Notes under the pieces: generated by a model
Database searches by the model: none
Seen by the model: the letters and a program-made list of their open reading frames with translations, nothing else
What the model was told of the DNA's origin: nothing
Assembly: GCA_030248195.1 (NCBI GenBank)
Contig: JASAND010010747.1
Span: forward strand, 1-64,000
Source of the DNA: Trissonchulus latispiculum
Taxonomy: Eukaryota; Nematoda; Enoplea; Enoplida; Ironidae
Direction: 5' to 3'
Length of the DNA: 64,000 nucleotides
In this document: positions 1 through 10,041 of the stretch, in pieces
Layout of the letters: each line of letters begins with the position of its first letter
How positions within the stretch are numbered: position 1 is the stretch's first letter
Position numbers and translations under genes: made by a program

Positions 1-2
1 CC

Positions 3-1493
3 GCCGTACCCAAGCCCCACCTGGATCTATCTGACTTTGTGGTCCCTCAGGTCTGTCCAACCAGTGATGTGCTGTTGGGGCCTTCTGTCATCCGGTCTTT
101 GCAGGGAACGACGACCCCTTCCTCCCCGGTGGTCACCTCGGTCCCCGCGGCGCGGTTCGGCACGAAACTCCGTCGTGTCGAGTCATTACAGGGAGGATCT
201 AGTGGCGGCATCGCCAGGTCTGCACCCAAAACCCCGTTGGCTGGAGCGGAAGCGGCCAAACCTGGAATGGCTGCGTCCGAATCGAACTTTTTCGGCGGTA
301 TTTCTGGTTCAGGACGAGGCCGTGGCCATCGCCCTTACGGATCCAATTCGGATTCATCCGTCGCAACCGCTATCACGGCTTCAACTACTCCACGAAGCCA
401 CCATCAACGATCGTCAACACCTGGACGGGTGTCCTACGTCCCTCTGGAGGAACCACCCAGGGATTTTCCGGACCACGACAGGTGGGAGGCCGTCTATCAC
501 GGTCACCGGGACGATAAACCATCTACTTCACGATCGCAGCGGTCGCCTCGGCGGGAGACATCACGTCCCCCTCCATCAATTGAACCTCGTGATCACTCGC
601 GGTCACACCGTCGAGAACGCTCATCGGATCGTCACCATCGACGATCAGCATCTCGTCGTCGACATTCCCGTTCCGCGTCACGAACATCTCGTGATCGCCG
701 ACCGGAGTCCCGAGATGACCATCGTCGGTACCCGTCAACGAGTCGTCATCATGACCGACGGTCAACACGCGACCGTTCGCCGTCGGCTCGTCGTCGTGAG
801 TCCGACCGTCATCGGAAACCGTCACGAGATCGCTATTCGGAAGAGCGGAATCGTTCGACCGACCAATATCACGAACGCGAGCGTCGCGATGATCGTCGTG
901 AAGATCGCCGTCCTCCGGCCTATCCGACCAAACGACGTGAAGAATCTCGTCATGATCATGATCGTCATCATGCCGCTGACACGTTAAGTCGGTCACGACC
1001 AAAATCGCCGGCTTATCGTGTCCCTAAAGTCAAAACCATCAAGACAGCGGGCGGAAAAACCTCGGCTATTCGGGCATTGCCACCTGAATATCCGTCGAAC
1101 TATACGAGAGACAATTTTCCACCGTTTCGGGTCTATTTGGTCACCGTCCTTTGTGACATGCTCAACCAGGACATCGCGAAGCAGGTGTCCCGTGGGACGG
1201 AGGACCCGATTTACGACCGATTCACGATCGAACAACCGACACCGGCGGAGATCGCGGCCATCAAATTGGACCGTTGGCCTGACCATCCCATCATCTATAT
1301 GCGGGACAATAATCTCCAATGGATCCCCCATAACATCCCGGGTGACTCTAGCGAGCGGAATCTGCACCCTTGGATGGCAATGTTCCGTGAGGAGGTCCTC
1401 AAGTGGATGGCGGAACACGTCCACTATACCCAACGGCTCCCGGATGATCTACTGGACATCATCTGGAAGAGGATGTGGGACCGCGATCTCTAG
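3..1493 (+). CDS. Unrecognised Arg/Ser-rich protein, 5' partial, ending at an amber codon
   Basis: The frame is open from the first bases of the window, so the true start lies upstream. It stops at TAG (1491-1493) after about 496 codons. The N-terminal third is low-complexity Ser/Thr/Pro/Gly. About nt 525-1010 encodes a highly charged tract rich in Arg, Ser, His and Asp, with many SR, RR and DR pairs, like an RS-type or nucleic-acid-binding disordered region. The last 150 residues look globular, with motifs such as FPPFRVYLVTVLCDML and HPWMAMFREEVLKWM. The block is intronless and much richer in GC than the rest of the window, which suggests a mobile or viral origin rather than a host gene. 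I do not recognise the family. Long open frames in the other two phases come from the repetitive codon use of the RS tract and are not independent genes. Confidence 0.55.
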   Translation, partial: AVPKPHLDLSDFVVPQVCPTSDVLLGPSVIRSLQGTTTPSSPVVTSVPAARFGTKLRRVESLQGGSSGGIARSAPKTPLAGAEAAKPGMAASESNFFGGISGSGRGRGHRPYGSNSDSSVATAITASTTPRSHHQRSSTPGRVSYVPLEEPPRDFPDHDRWEAVYHGHRDDKPSTSRSQRSPRRETSRPPPSIEPRDHSRSHRRERSSDRHHRRSASRRRHSRSASRTSRDRRPESRDDHRRYPSTSRHHDRRSTRDRSPSARRRESDRHRKPSRDRYSEERNRSTDQYHERERRDDRREDRRPPAYPTKRREESRHDHDRHHAADTLSRSRPKSPAYRVPKVKTIKTAGGKTSAIRALPPEYPSNYTRDNFPPFRVYLVTVLCDMLNQDIAKQVSRGTEDPIYDRFTIEQPTPAEIAAIKLDRWPDHPIIYMRDNNLQWIPHNIPGDSSERNLHPWMAMFREEVLKWMAEHVHYTQRLPDDLLDIIWKRMWDRDL

Positions 1494-2743
1494 TTGACTA
1501 ACCACATGAAGGCTTCGCCCGAGAAGGTAACGAGTGGTGGTAGGACCAACTGGCACTCACGGTGGCAGATTGCGGACTACCGTGACCGTTATGGGAAAAT
1601 CTACAAGGGATTCCCAGTCAATCGGATTTCGTCCACTGCTCGATGGGCCAACTGTATGGCCACGGCGGCTTTGGTCCCGGAATTGTTCCGGTACCCTCAT
1701 CTGATCAGACGGCACGATTTTCGTGAATTCTACTGCTGTAGCATGCATAGTCGTCGTCTGCGAACCCGATGCATGACCATCAAGAAGGCCATGTTGGATT
1801 ACCACCGACCCAACGTCGCGGGCATCGCGAACGTTGACGAGGGCTATTTCCTCAATTTCTATCTGGGACCGGAATATGCCTTCTCCTTCATGTTCAAACA
1901 TCAGCCATACGTCAACCTGCCGGTGGAACAATTCGAGAATCATTACGTTGGTACCAAGGAGCACCTCTATCAGGGTCGTAAGGGCTGGTACTGCCAGTCT
2001 GACGTCGTCAAGGACCTTGTGAGGGATAATCCCGGTCGCGATGGCTTTGCTATCAAACATAGCACGGATCAGGCCATTGCCGCCCTGCCCGGTTGTCGCC
2101 TCCAGCGATGGCAGTCAGGTCCGGATCAGCTCACACAGCGGCTGATCATATTCCACGTCTTCTACCATTGCCCTGAGGCAGGAGGAGTTCCTGGTCCAGA
2201 CGATTGGGAGCTATTACTGCAAGGCTTCCACGGACCCTTGGTGGGGGATTGGTGTGAAGATTCCTCGGGGTTTCAAGCCTGATGACTTGCTGTTCGACGG
2301 CAAATATAACTGGCTGTTCAACACCAATAATTGGTCAGGGAATAACATTCAGGGGTCCCTCTACACGGAGGTGGGACTGTGGTTCATGCAGGTATGGACC
2401 CGACGAGCTTTGGGAGGATCGGTTCGACCGAATTCCCTTGGCTGGTTGTCGGCTCAACGCCTATCTTGATGTGGTCCGCAAACGCATCGCGGTGGCTGCG
2501 GAGCGCTACAAGAAGGGACTGCCAGCGCCTCCTTTCTTCCGGACGGAACCACCTTTGGCCCTGAAGAATCAGCCTATTGACATGCCAGTCAACAGGGAGG
2601 GCATCCATATTATTGGCTGTGCCCCTCCTGGTGAGGAGAAAAACGTTTTTAGTCCATCGATTGCCCTGACCTTGTGGAATCCTTTGGAGCCTCACCCCCA
2701 AGACCACCATCGGGCCACGGACATTACTATGATGGAGTATTGA
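1494..2743 (+). pseudogene. Continuation of the same coding block, broken by two frameshifts
   Basis: Directly after the amber codon at 1491-1493 the same frame stays open to 2282. It reads as convincing protein (YRDRYGKIYKGFPVNRISS, GYFLNFYLGPEYAFSFMFKH). From about 2145-2165 the protein-like reading moves to the next frame (GSYYCKASTDPWWGIG, LLFDGKYNWLFNTNNW), and near 2385-2396 it moves again (GPDELWEDRFDRIPLAGCRL) and runs to TGA at 2741-2743. Each change leaves a premature stop in the abandoned frame. The simplest reading is one long ancestral ORF of roughly 900 codons with one nonsense and two indel lesions. Programmed recoding or assembly errors remain possible. No RT, protease, integrase, helicase or capsid signature is recognisable. 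The GC-rich composition ends with this block. Confidence 0.5.
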
Positions 2744-3810
2744 GCGAGTCGGCATCGACCCTCAAGCTTCGGAATCTGGAGTCCTCCATCATGTATGACT
2801 TTTATTTCCACGGAAGGATTCCTTTCCTGATTTGATTTTTTCTTCTGGCATCCTCTTGGGTCAGATCCATGTCGCCCACCATGCTGACCATACATGGGCA
2901 ATGAACTTGGCTCTAGCCTGCACAGCCATCGAGCTCACTGCGCGGGGGGGGGTCAAATTTCTAATTTTTCACGATATGTGTCTAGGTCGATTGTGGTTTA
3001 TTCAAAGCTTTGTTTTTGTCCCTTTGTCGGAAAAACTTGCCAACTTACGCAATCCTTTAAGATTTTGGTGAATCTCGCACAAAATGCGGAAATTTTTATT
3101 CCCTGGGTTTACTGAAATAGCAAGGGAATATTATGAATATAGTAATAACTCATTCGGTTTTTAAAATTTAATTAGCAATGCTGTATCAACGTTGTATCAA
3201 CCACCACCATTGATCTCTCAAAAACTACTCAACGGATTTCGGTAATTTTTGGCAAAGTGGAAATTCGCGCGTATTCGGAGGAACGTTTTTATTGGTTTGT
3301 GCTAAAACGTTTTGAGTAGCAAGAAACGTCAAGGCGAAGTTGCAAAATTTCGTGTTACCGTGCATTTAGCCAATTTTCTCGAACGTTAGGACCTGCTGAG
3401 CCGAATCCAAAAAACGTCCCTCGACCCACATGTCCTTTATATCATAGCACAAAATGAACTTTTGACAAATTCCTCAGACTGTAAGTATTTAAACTAGCCG
3501 ACAAGCAAAATAGACACTATTCCTTTCAAAATGTTCTAGTTTTGGTGTAGCTAAGGTATTGTAAAGTCTTCACAGTCTACTTTCTATAAATAGCAATGTT
3601 GAAGATCTTTAAATCATATATGCCAATATCTGAACTAAAAAGGAATATATACATGTCTGTATATCTTCTGTCTCAGACATAACCTTCTTTGTAAAATTAA
3701 AAATATGTTCAAACTGTGCATTTTCTAACCGATTTCAAATTCGTGAGTAAGTATTTGCGCCAATAGTTCAGTACAAACTTCAACAAAAAGTATTACTACG
3801 ACAAGGAATC
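2744..3810. other. Non-coding AT-rich stretch
   Basis: Base composition drops sharply to AT-rich right after the preceding coding block. A G8 run lies at about 2943-2950. I see no coding exon, RNA gene or terminal inverted repeat here. Confidence 0.4.
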
Positions 3811-3816
3811 ACTATT

Positions 3817-4095
3817 TGTAAGGTGTGCGCCTCCCGGAGTAGAGCAGTTTACAGTAAACCCTCATTGTACACATTGGGTTCGTATTCGGTCTTCCGCTGT
3901 TTCTACTGAAGCACCTGTGGCTCAGTTGGTTAGAGCGTCTGCGCGTTAAGCAGAAGAACCCCGCCAGGTGCCCGAATTTTTCGGGTGCCTGGTGGTGTAC
4001 AATTTTCATTTCTTTAATCAGTTTTGTAAAGTGTGCGCCACCAGAGTAGAGCATTTCTGTCAACTGCGAAAAATTGTAAGGTGTGCGCCTAACGG
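3817..4095 (+). repeat. Three copies of a short AAGGTGTGCGCC motif
   Basis: GTAAGGTGTGCGCC near 3818, GTAAAGTGTGCGCC near 4026 and GTAAGGTGTGCGCC near 4077. The first two are followed by similar GTAGAGCA words. The unit boundaries are unclear and no function is apparent. Confidence 0.4.
3911..3971 (+). tRNA. tRNA-Asn(GTT)-like sequence lacking the T-arm
   Basis: A perfect 7-bp acceptor stem can form (GCACCTG with CAGGTGC), as can a GCTC/GAGC D-stem with a GTTGG-type loop and a perfect 5-bp anticodon stem (TCTGC/GCAGA) with loop GCGTTAA, giving anticodon GTT (Asn). Only about ten bases separate the anticodon stem from the 3' acceptor strand, so the T-arm is missing. A separate CCCGA/TCGGG hairpin lies just downstream. 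This is probably a tRNA pseudogene or a tRNA-derived repeat head. A nuclear tRNA without a T-arm would be exceptional. Confidence 0.45.
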
Positions 4096-4469
4096 ACCCG
4101 ACTCTAAAAATACAAATACTAGCCCATGTGTTAAAGATAGTGGAGGCATTCGAGAATTAAAACAGCATACATGCATTACATACAACAATTCCCGGGAATA
4201 TTTTCCGCTCCAGCGGAATAAAAAGAAAACACACCACAGGTCCAAAAATTTTGGAATAAATGTAATGAAAGAGGCAGCAGTTTTTAAAGGAAATGCAATG
4301 GAAAACGAAAAGGAGGCGCGAAAATTTGAAGCAAGAATAAACTAAAACGCGCTGATGGTACAAAATTTTTAAACTAGTGTAATGGTCAACGCGACGCGAA
4401 ACGTTTTATATAAATGTAATGGAAATTAGGCCAAGGGCGAAGCCGACCAAAAAGTTTTCAGACCATTTT

Positions 4470-5200
4470 GTTGCAGGGGATAAAATTTTTATGCGCGGGG
4501 TAGAAATTTAGTTGCACGGGGGTAAAAATTTTGTTGCGCGGGGTAAAAATTTGGTTGCGCGGGAAAAAATGTTAAAGCACCCTGTTGCGAGGGGGTAAAA
4601 ATTTTGTTGTGCGGTACAAAATCTTCATGCGCTTTGCTGCGCGGGGATAAAGATTTTTATGCGCGGGTAAAAATGTGATGCATGGTTTCAAAGTTTAATG
4701 CACTGTGTTGCGCGGGGGCAAAAATTTTGTTGCGCTGGGTAAAAATTTGGTTGCGCGGGAAAAAATGTTAAAGCACTCTGTTGCGCGGGGGTAAAAATTT
4801 GCTGCGCGGGACAAATATTGAGGCGCTTTCCTGCGCGGGGTGAAAATTTTACTGCACAGGGATAAAATCTTGAGGCGCTTTCCTGCTCGGGGTAAAATCC
4901 TACTACGCGGGGGTAAAATTTGATGCGAGAGGTAGAAATTTCGTTGTTTCGTTCTAAGGTGCTTTGTTGCGTGGGGGTAAAAATATTGCTGTGCGGCGCA
5001 GGTGATTAAGAATTTTTGTGCGGGACAAAATTTTGATGCGCTTTGTTGCGCGGGGGTAAAAAATTTGTTGCGCGAGATAAAATCTTGAGAAACTTTCCTG
5101 CGCGGGGTAAAAATTTTACTGCGCGGGGGTAACATTTTTGCTGCGCACTGCGCGGGGGTAACATTTTTGCTGCGCACTGCGCGGTTGTAAATTTTTCCTA
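4470..5200. repeat. Degenerate G-rich tandem array (~20-25-bp unit)
   Basis: Repeated words of the form TTGCGCGGGGGTAAAAATTT alternate G-runs with A/T-runs across about 730 bp. A higher-order period near 197 bp is visible: the block with GGGAAAAAATGTTAAAGCAC occurs near 4562 and again near 4758. A 178-codon minus-strand frame across the array is a by-product of the repeat (recurring Pro, Arg and Phe) and is not a gene. Confidence 0.7.
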
Positions 5201-5201
5201 G

Positions 5202-5387
5202 CCTGCACATGTGCAGGAGTTGTGCAGGCATTGCCCATGCGTGATGCTGACGGCTCGGCCGATGTCAGAAATTGGATTTGGAATGCTCCTCCTGATCATT
5301 TTGATCCTGACAGCTATATTAGGTCTTCGTTTTAACAGTATTTTTGTGACAGTGACACTTCTGCATACATTCCGTATATATATATAG
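5202..5387 (+). CDS. Short ORF with a hydrophobic membrane-like segment
   Basis: The frame is open from 5202 with Met at 5262 and ends in TAG at 5385-5387. It contains a strongly hydrophobic stretch (GMLLLIILILTAILGL). It is followed by T-rich DNA, a polypurine tract and an LTR, so a remnant of an envelope-like C-terminal anchor is conceivable. The ORF is short and repeat-adjacent, so chance is also plausible. Confidence 0.2.
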   Translation, partial: PAHVQELCRHCPCVMLTARPMSEIGFGMLLLIILILTAILGLRFNSIFVTVTLLHTFRIYI

Positions 5388-6095
5388 TATGTTATTTTGT
5401 ATTTTATCTACGATTTGGAATTTTCTGTGTTGTTTAAGTTTAATTAATACGAACTTGTAATCACCATATTTTGTATTTGTTAGTTTTCTTTGAAAGTATT
5501 TACTTACGAGCCTTATCTCTTGTTATGTGCACTGTGTAAATTTAGGTATGTACGTATTTTCTTTGAATCTGCAATTTCTTTGGTCTAGTTAGTTTGTTGA
5601 ACCTATATTCTCCTATATTAATTATTTCGAACCTGTTATTCTCTTGTTATTACTTAATTTTTGAACCTGTAGTTTTCTGTGTTTTTCTGTTAACGTATAC
5701 ATATGTCGTATATTAGCCACAGTTTTCCAATAGTATTAATCTATGCCAATTTATATTTGCTCATTTAATGTCCAGTGCTTTATTTTTGTGAGGATTCGAT
5801 CCATATATTATTATAATTACTGCCATATTTGCCTTATATTGTCAAAAAATCCCAGTGATGGCATCATCATATGAAAATACAAAATTTTACCGAGGGAGGG
5901 TGGTGTTTTTATTCCCCTAGGACCTCACCCTAACGGTGTGTCTTTCTATGGTAACTTTATTATTATGATTATTATCAAAGGCTGTTTGCCTTGTCGAGCG
6001 AAGGCCTGATAAACCTTAGCTTGGCATGATTAAACTTAAATTTATTAATATTTTATTTGAAAGTTCATTTTATTTTCTTGTTATCTTAATATAAC
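5388..6095. other. T-rich non-coding DNA, probably interior of an LTR element (left part)
   Basis: The + strand is markedly T-rich and has no coding signal. The same composition resumes at 9574-10030, on the other side of the palindromic array, and leads to a polypurine tract and an LTR. I infer that these two pieces were one region before the array inserted. Confidence 0.4.
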
Positions 6096-6110
6096 TAACA
6101 CACTCGTTTG
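6096..6110. repeat. Left copy of 12-15-bp direct repeat flanking the palindromic array
   Basis: TAACACACTCGTTTG lies immediately before the first 338-bp unit. The same 15 bases occur at 9559-9573 at the other end. The first TAA of the right copy could belong to the repeat unit, so the secure duplication is 12 bp. Confidence 0.75.
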
Positions 6111-7800
6111 CGTCAAGAAAATGAAGTAAACGCTGGCCAGCAGGCGGATCCACGAAGGATACAAGGCATTAATCATAAAGAAATAATGAAAAACGCCTGC
6201 CTGCAGTCACTAAGGCCGTAGCCTTAGTCCGAACAGGAGAGAGCCAATGGGCGCTGTGAGCGCTCTTACCCAGAGAGAACTAATCTCTGGAGCTCCTGCC
6301 TGGTTGTCCAAAGAGGACAGCCAGCTCGGCTCTATCTGTGCTGCAACATAGCCAGAGAAGGTTTTATCAAAACCTCTCTGACTGTGCTATGCACAGAAAG
6401 AGGACTGCAGTGGCCAGCGGATCTCCGTAGAGATACAAACAGCATTTACGTCAAGAAAATGAAGTAAACGCTGGCCAGCAGGCGGATCCACGAAGGATAC
6501 AAGGCATTAATCATAAAGAAATAATGAAAAACGCCTGCCTGCAGTCACTAAGGCCGTAGCCTTAGTCCGAACAGGAGAGAGCCAATGGGCGCTGTGAGCG
6601 CTCTTACCCAGAGAGAACTAATCTCTGGAGCTCCTGCCTGGTTGTCCAAAGAGGACAGCCAGCTCGGCTCTATCTGTGCTGCAACATAGCCAGAGAAGGT
6701 TTTATCAAAACCTCTCTGACTGTGCTATGCACAGAAAGAGGACTGCAGTGGCCAGCGGATCTCCGTAGAGATACAAACAGCATTTACGTCAAGAAAATGA
6801 AGTAAACGCTGGCCAGCAGGCGGATCCACGAAGGATACAAGGCATTAATCATAAAGAAATAATGAAAAACGCCTGCCTGCAGTCACTAAGGCCGTAGCCT
6901 TAGTCCGAACAGGAGAGAGCCAATGGGCGCTGTGAGCGCTCTTACCCAGAGAGAACTAATCTCTGGAGCTCCTGCCTGGTTGTCCAAAGAGGACAGCCAG
7001 CTCGGCTCTATCTGTGCTGCAACATAGCCAGAGAAGGTTTTATCAAAACCTCTCTGACTGTGCTATGCACAGAAAGAGGACTGCAGTGGCCAGCGGATCT
7101 CCGTAGAGATACAAACAGCATTTACGTCAAGAAAATGAAGTAAACGCTGGCCAGCAGGCGGATCCACGAAGGATACAAGGCATTAATCATAAAGAAATAA
7201 TGAAAAACGCCTGCCTGCAGTCACTAAGGCCGTAGCCTTAGTCCGAACAGGAGAGAGCCAATGGGCGCTGTGAGCGCTCTTACCCAGAGAGAACTAATCT
7301 CTGGAGCTCCTGCCTGGTTGTCCAAAGAGGACAGCCAGCTCGGCTCTATCTGTGCTGCAACATAGCCAGAGAAGGTTTTATCAAAACCTCTCTGACTGTG
7401 CTATGCACAGAAAGAGGACTGCAGTGGCCAGCGGATCTCCGTAGAGATACAAACAGCATTTACGTCAAGAAAATGAAGTAAACGCTGGCCAGCAGGCGGA
7501 TCCACGAAGGATACAAGGCATTAATCATAAAGAAATAATGAAAAACGCCTGCCTGCAGTCACTAAGGCCGTAGCCTTAGTCCGAACAGGAGAGAGCCAAT
7601 GGGCGCTGTGAGCGCTCTTACCCAGAGAGAACTAATCTCTGGAGCTCCTGCCTGGTTGTCCAAAGAGGACAGCCAGCTCGGCTCTATCTGTGCTGCAACA
7701 TAGCCAGAGAAGGTTTTATCAAAACCTCTCTGACTGTGCTATGCACAGAAAGAGGACTGCAGTGGCCAGCGGATCTCCGTAGAGATACAAATAGCATTTA
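6111..7800 (+). repeat. Left arm: five direct 338-bp units
   Basis: Exact 338-bp periodicity. Each unit holds several local hairpins: ACTAAGGCCGTAGCCTTAGT (8-bp stem, CGTA loop), AGGTTTT-ATC-AAAACCT, CTGTGC-TAT-GCACAG, TGTCC-AAAGA-GGACA, ATCTC-CGTA-GAGAT and the CTGGCCAG palindrome. A degenerate internal repeat is also visible (GGCCAGCAGGCGGATC near the start, GGCCAGCGGATCTC near the end). The fifth unit carries a C-to-T change (AAATAGCATT) near 7791. Confidence 0.9.
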
Positions 7801-7810
7801 CGTCCGAACA

Positions 7811-9561
7811 GACTAAGGCTACGGCCTTAGTGACTGCAGGCAGGCGTTTTTCATCATTTCTTTATGATTAATGCCTTGTATCCTTCGTGGATCCGCCTGC
7901 TGGCCAGCGTTTACTTCATTTTCTTGACGTAAATGCTGTTTGTATCTCTACGGAGATCCGCTGGCCACTGCAGTCCTCTTTCTGTGCATAGCACAGTCAG
8001 AGAGGTTTTGATAAAACCTTCTCTGGCTATGTTGCAGCACAGATAGAGCCGAGCTGGCTGTCCTCTTTGGACAACCAGGCCGGAGCTCCAGAGATTAGTT
8101 CTCTCTGGGTAAGAGCGCTCACAGCGCCCATTGGCTCTCTCCTGTTCGGACTAAGGCTACGGCCTTAGTGACTGCAGGCAGGCGTTTTTCATCATTTCTT
8201 TATGATTAATGCCTTGTATCCTTCGTGGATCCGCCTGCTGGCCAGCGTTTACTTCATTTTCTTGACGTAAATGCTGTTTGTATCTCTACGGAGATCCGCT
8301 GGCCACTGCAGTCCTCTTTCTGTGCATAGCACAGTCAGAGAGGTTTTGATAAAACCTTCTCTGGCTATGTTGCAGCACAGATAGAGCCGAGCTGGCTGTC
8401 CTCTTTGGACAACCAGGCAGGAGCTCCAGAGATTAGTTCTCTCTGGGTAAGAGCGCTCACAGCGCCCATTGGCTCTCTCCTGTTCGGACTAAGGCTACGG
8501 CCTTAGTGACTGCAGGCAGGCGTTTTTCATTATTTCTTTATGATTAATGCCTTGTATCCTTCGTGGATCCGCCTGCTGGCCAGCGTTTACTTCATTTTCT
8601 TGACGTAAATGCTATTTGTATCTCTACGGAGATCCGCTGGCCACTGCAGTCCTCTTTCTGTGCATAGCACAGTCAGAGAGGTTTTGATAAAACCTTCTCT
8701 GGCTATGTTGCAGCACAGATAGAGCCGAGCTGGCTGTCCTCTTTGGACAACCAGGCAGGAGCTCCAGAGATTAGTTCTCTCTGGGTAAGAGCGCTCACAG
8801 CGCCCATTGGCTCTCTCCTGTTCGGACTAAGGCTACGGCCTTAGTGACTGCAGGCAGGCGTTTTTCATTATTTCTTTATGATTAATGCCTTGTATCCTTC
8901 GTGGATCCGCCTGCTGGCCAGCGTTTACTTCATTTTCTTGACGTAAATGCTGTTTGTATCTCTACGGAGATCCGCTGGCCACTGCAGTCCTCTTTCTGTG
9001 CATAGCACAGTCAGAGAGGTTTTGATAAAACCTTCTCTGGCTATGTTGCAGCACAGATAGAGCCGAGCTGGCTGTCCTCTTTGGACAACCAGGCAGGAGC
9101 TCCAGAGATTAGTTCTCTCTGGGTAAGAGCGCTCACAGCGCCCATTGGCTCTCTCCTGTTCGGACTAAGGCTACGGCCTTAGTGACTGCAGGCAGGCGTT
9201 TTTCATTATTTCTTTATGATTAATGCCTTGTATCCTTCGTGGATCCGCCTGCTGGCCAGCGTTTACTTCATTTTCTTGACGTAAATGCTGTTTGTATCTC
9301 TACGGAGATCCGCTGGCCACTGCAGTCCTCTTTCTGTGCATAGCACAGTCAGAGAGGTTTTGATAAAACCTTCTCTGGCTATGTTGCAGCACAGATAGAG
9401 CCGAGCTGGCTGTCCTCTTTGGACAACCAGGCAGGAGCTCCAGAGATTAGTTCTCTCTGGGTAAGAGCGCTCACAGCGCCCATTGGCTCTCTCCTGTTCG
9501 GACTAAGGCTACGGCCTTAGTGACTGCAGGCAGGCGTTTTTCATTATTTCTTTATGATTAA
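7811..9561 (-). repeat. Right arm: about 5.2 inverted 338-bp units
   Basis: This is the reverse complement of the left-arm unit with the same 338-bp period. It ends inside a unit at TTTATGATTA. Variants include CATCATTTC in the first two units against CATTATTTC later, and GGCCGG for GGCAGG near 8088. The AAATAGCATT variant of the fifth left unit reappears near 8610, which suggests exchange between the arms. Confidence 0.9.
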
Positions 9562-9573
9562 CACACTCGTTTG

Positions 9574-10041
9574 ACTATACATTCCAAAGGAGGGTAACTC
9601 CTCTTTCCCATGAGTTACTTTTGGAAAGTCATTGTATTTTCATATTTAGCTACTTAATTCCAAATAACCCTACGGTTCTATTAATACGTGTATTTTTCAC
9701 ATATGCATAATTTTGGTCACTTTGTGCTTTAACTTTATTGTTATTGGCATTTATTAGCAGCCAGTATATGCTTATTCCATCGTAAACATGCCGTATTTAA
9801 TCACTTGTTTTTTGTATTTTTCTACTATACTTATATACGTATATTTGCGTAGTTTTGAGTAGTATAGCATGATTTAGTCTAGCTTTGTGACTTGCAGTCT
9901 GACAAATCGTCTGTAGTGTACTAGTATGTGTAGCAGAATTGCTCTGTACTATGTGTACTTGTATTGAGAGTTCGGCTCACGTACCAGTCCGCCTTTGAAC
10001 AGTGATCCTCTCGGGAGTTCGGATGGCGAGCCCTGGGGAGA
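9574..10041. other. T-rich non-coding DNA ending in a polypurine tract
   Basis: The T-rich composition seen left of the palindromic array continues here. A local hairpin (GGAGGGTAACTC with GAGTTACTTTTGGAA) lies at about 9585-9628. The segment ends in TGGGGAGA at 10034-10041, directly before the TG of the LTR, which fits a polypurine tract priming plus-strand synthesis. It implies that the next feature is a 3' LTR. Confidence 0.45.

Larger units (their letters stand above)
6111..9561. mobile_element. Foldback-like element: inverted tandem array of a 338-bp unit
   Basis: Five head-to-tail 338-bp units (starts 6111, 6449, 6787, 7125, 7463) are followed from 7811 by a little over five units in reverse complement (the GACTAAGGCT anchor recurs at 7811, 8149, 8487, 8825, 9163 and 9501). 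Units are almost identical, with only scattered single-base variants, so the array is recent or homogenised. The arms could pair over more than 1.5 kb, with an off-centre turn near 7800. Long inverted repeats built from tandem subrepeats resemble Foldback/Galileo-type DNA elements, but those have much shorter subrepeats and a shorter target duplication. No transposase or other ORF is present, so the element is non-autonomous. A structured-RNA retroelement amplified as concatemers is an alternative. Confidence 0.75.

Noticed and set aside
37..1002. 316-codon + frame and 159-codon minus frame overlapping the RS-rich ORF
   Set aside because: The codon-level repeat of the RS tract keeps other frames open. 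The frame at position 3 has better amino-acid composition and continuity.
4695..5231. 178-codon minus frame
   Set aside because: Repetitive Pro/Arg/Phe translation of the G-rich tandem array.
6111..9561. Hammerhead-ribozyme retrozyme as identity of the 338-bp unit
   Set aside because: No CTGATGA/GAAA hammerhead core was seen by eye on either strand of the unit. Other ribozyme classes were not excluded.
6111..9561. CRISPR-like array
   Set aside because: Units are 338 bp with no unique spacers, and half are inverted.
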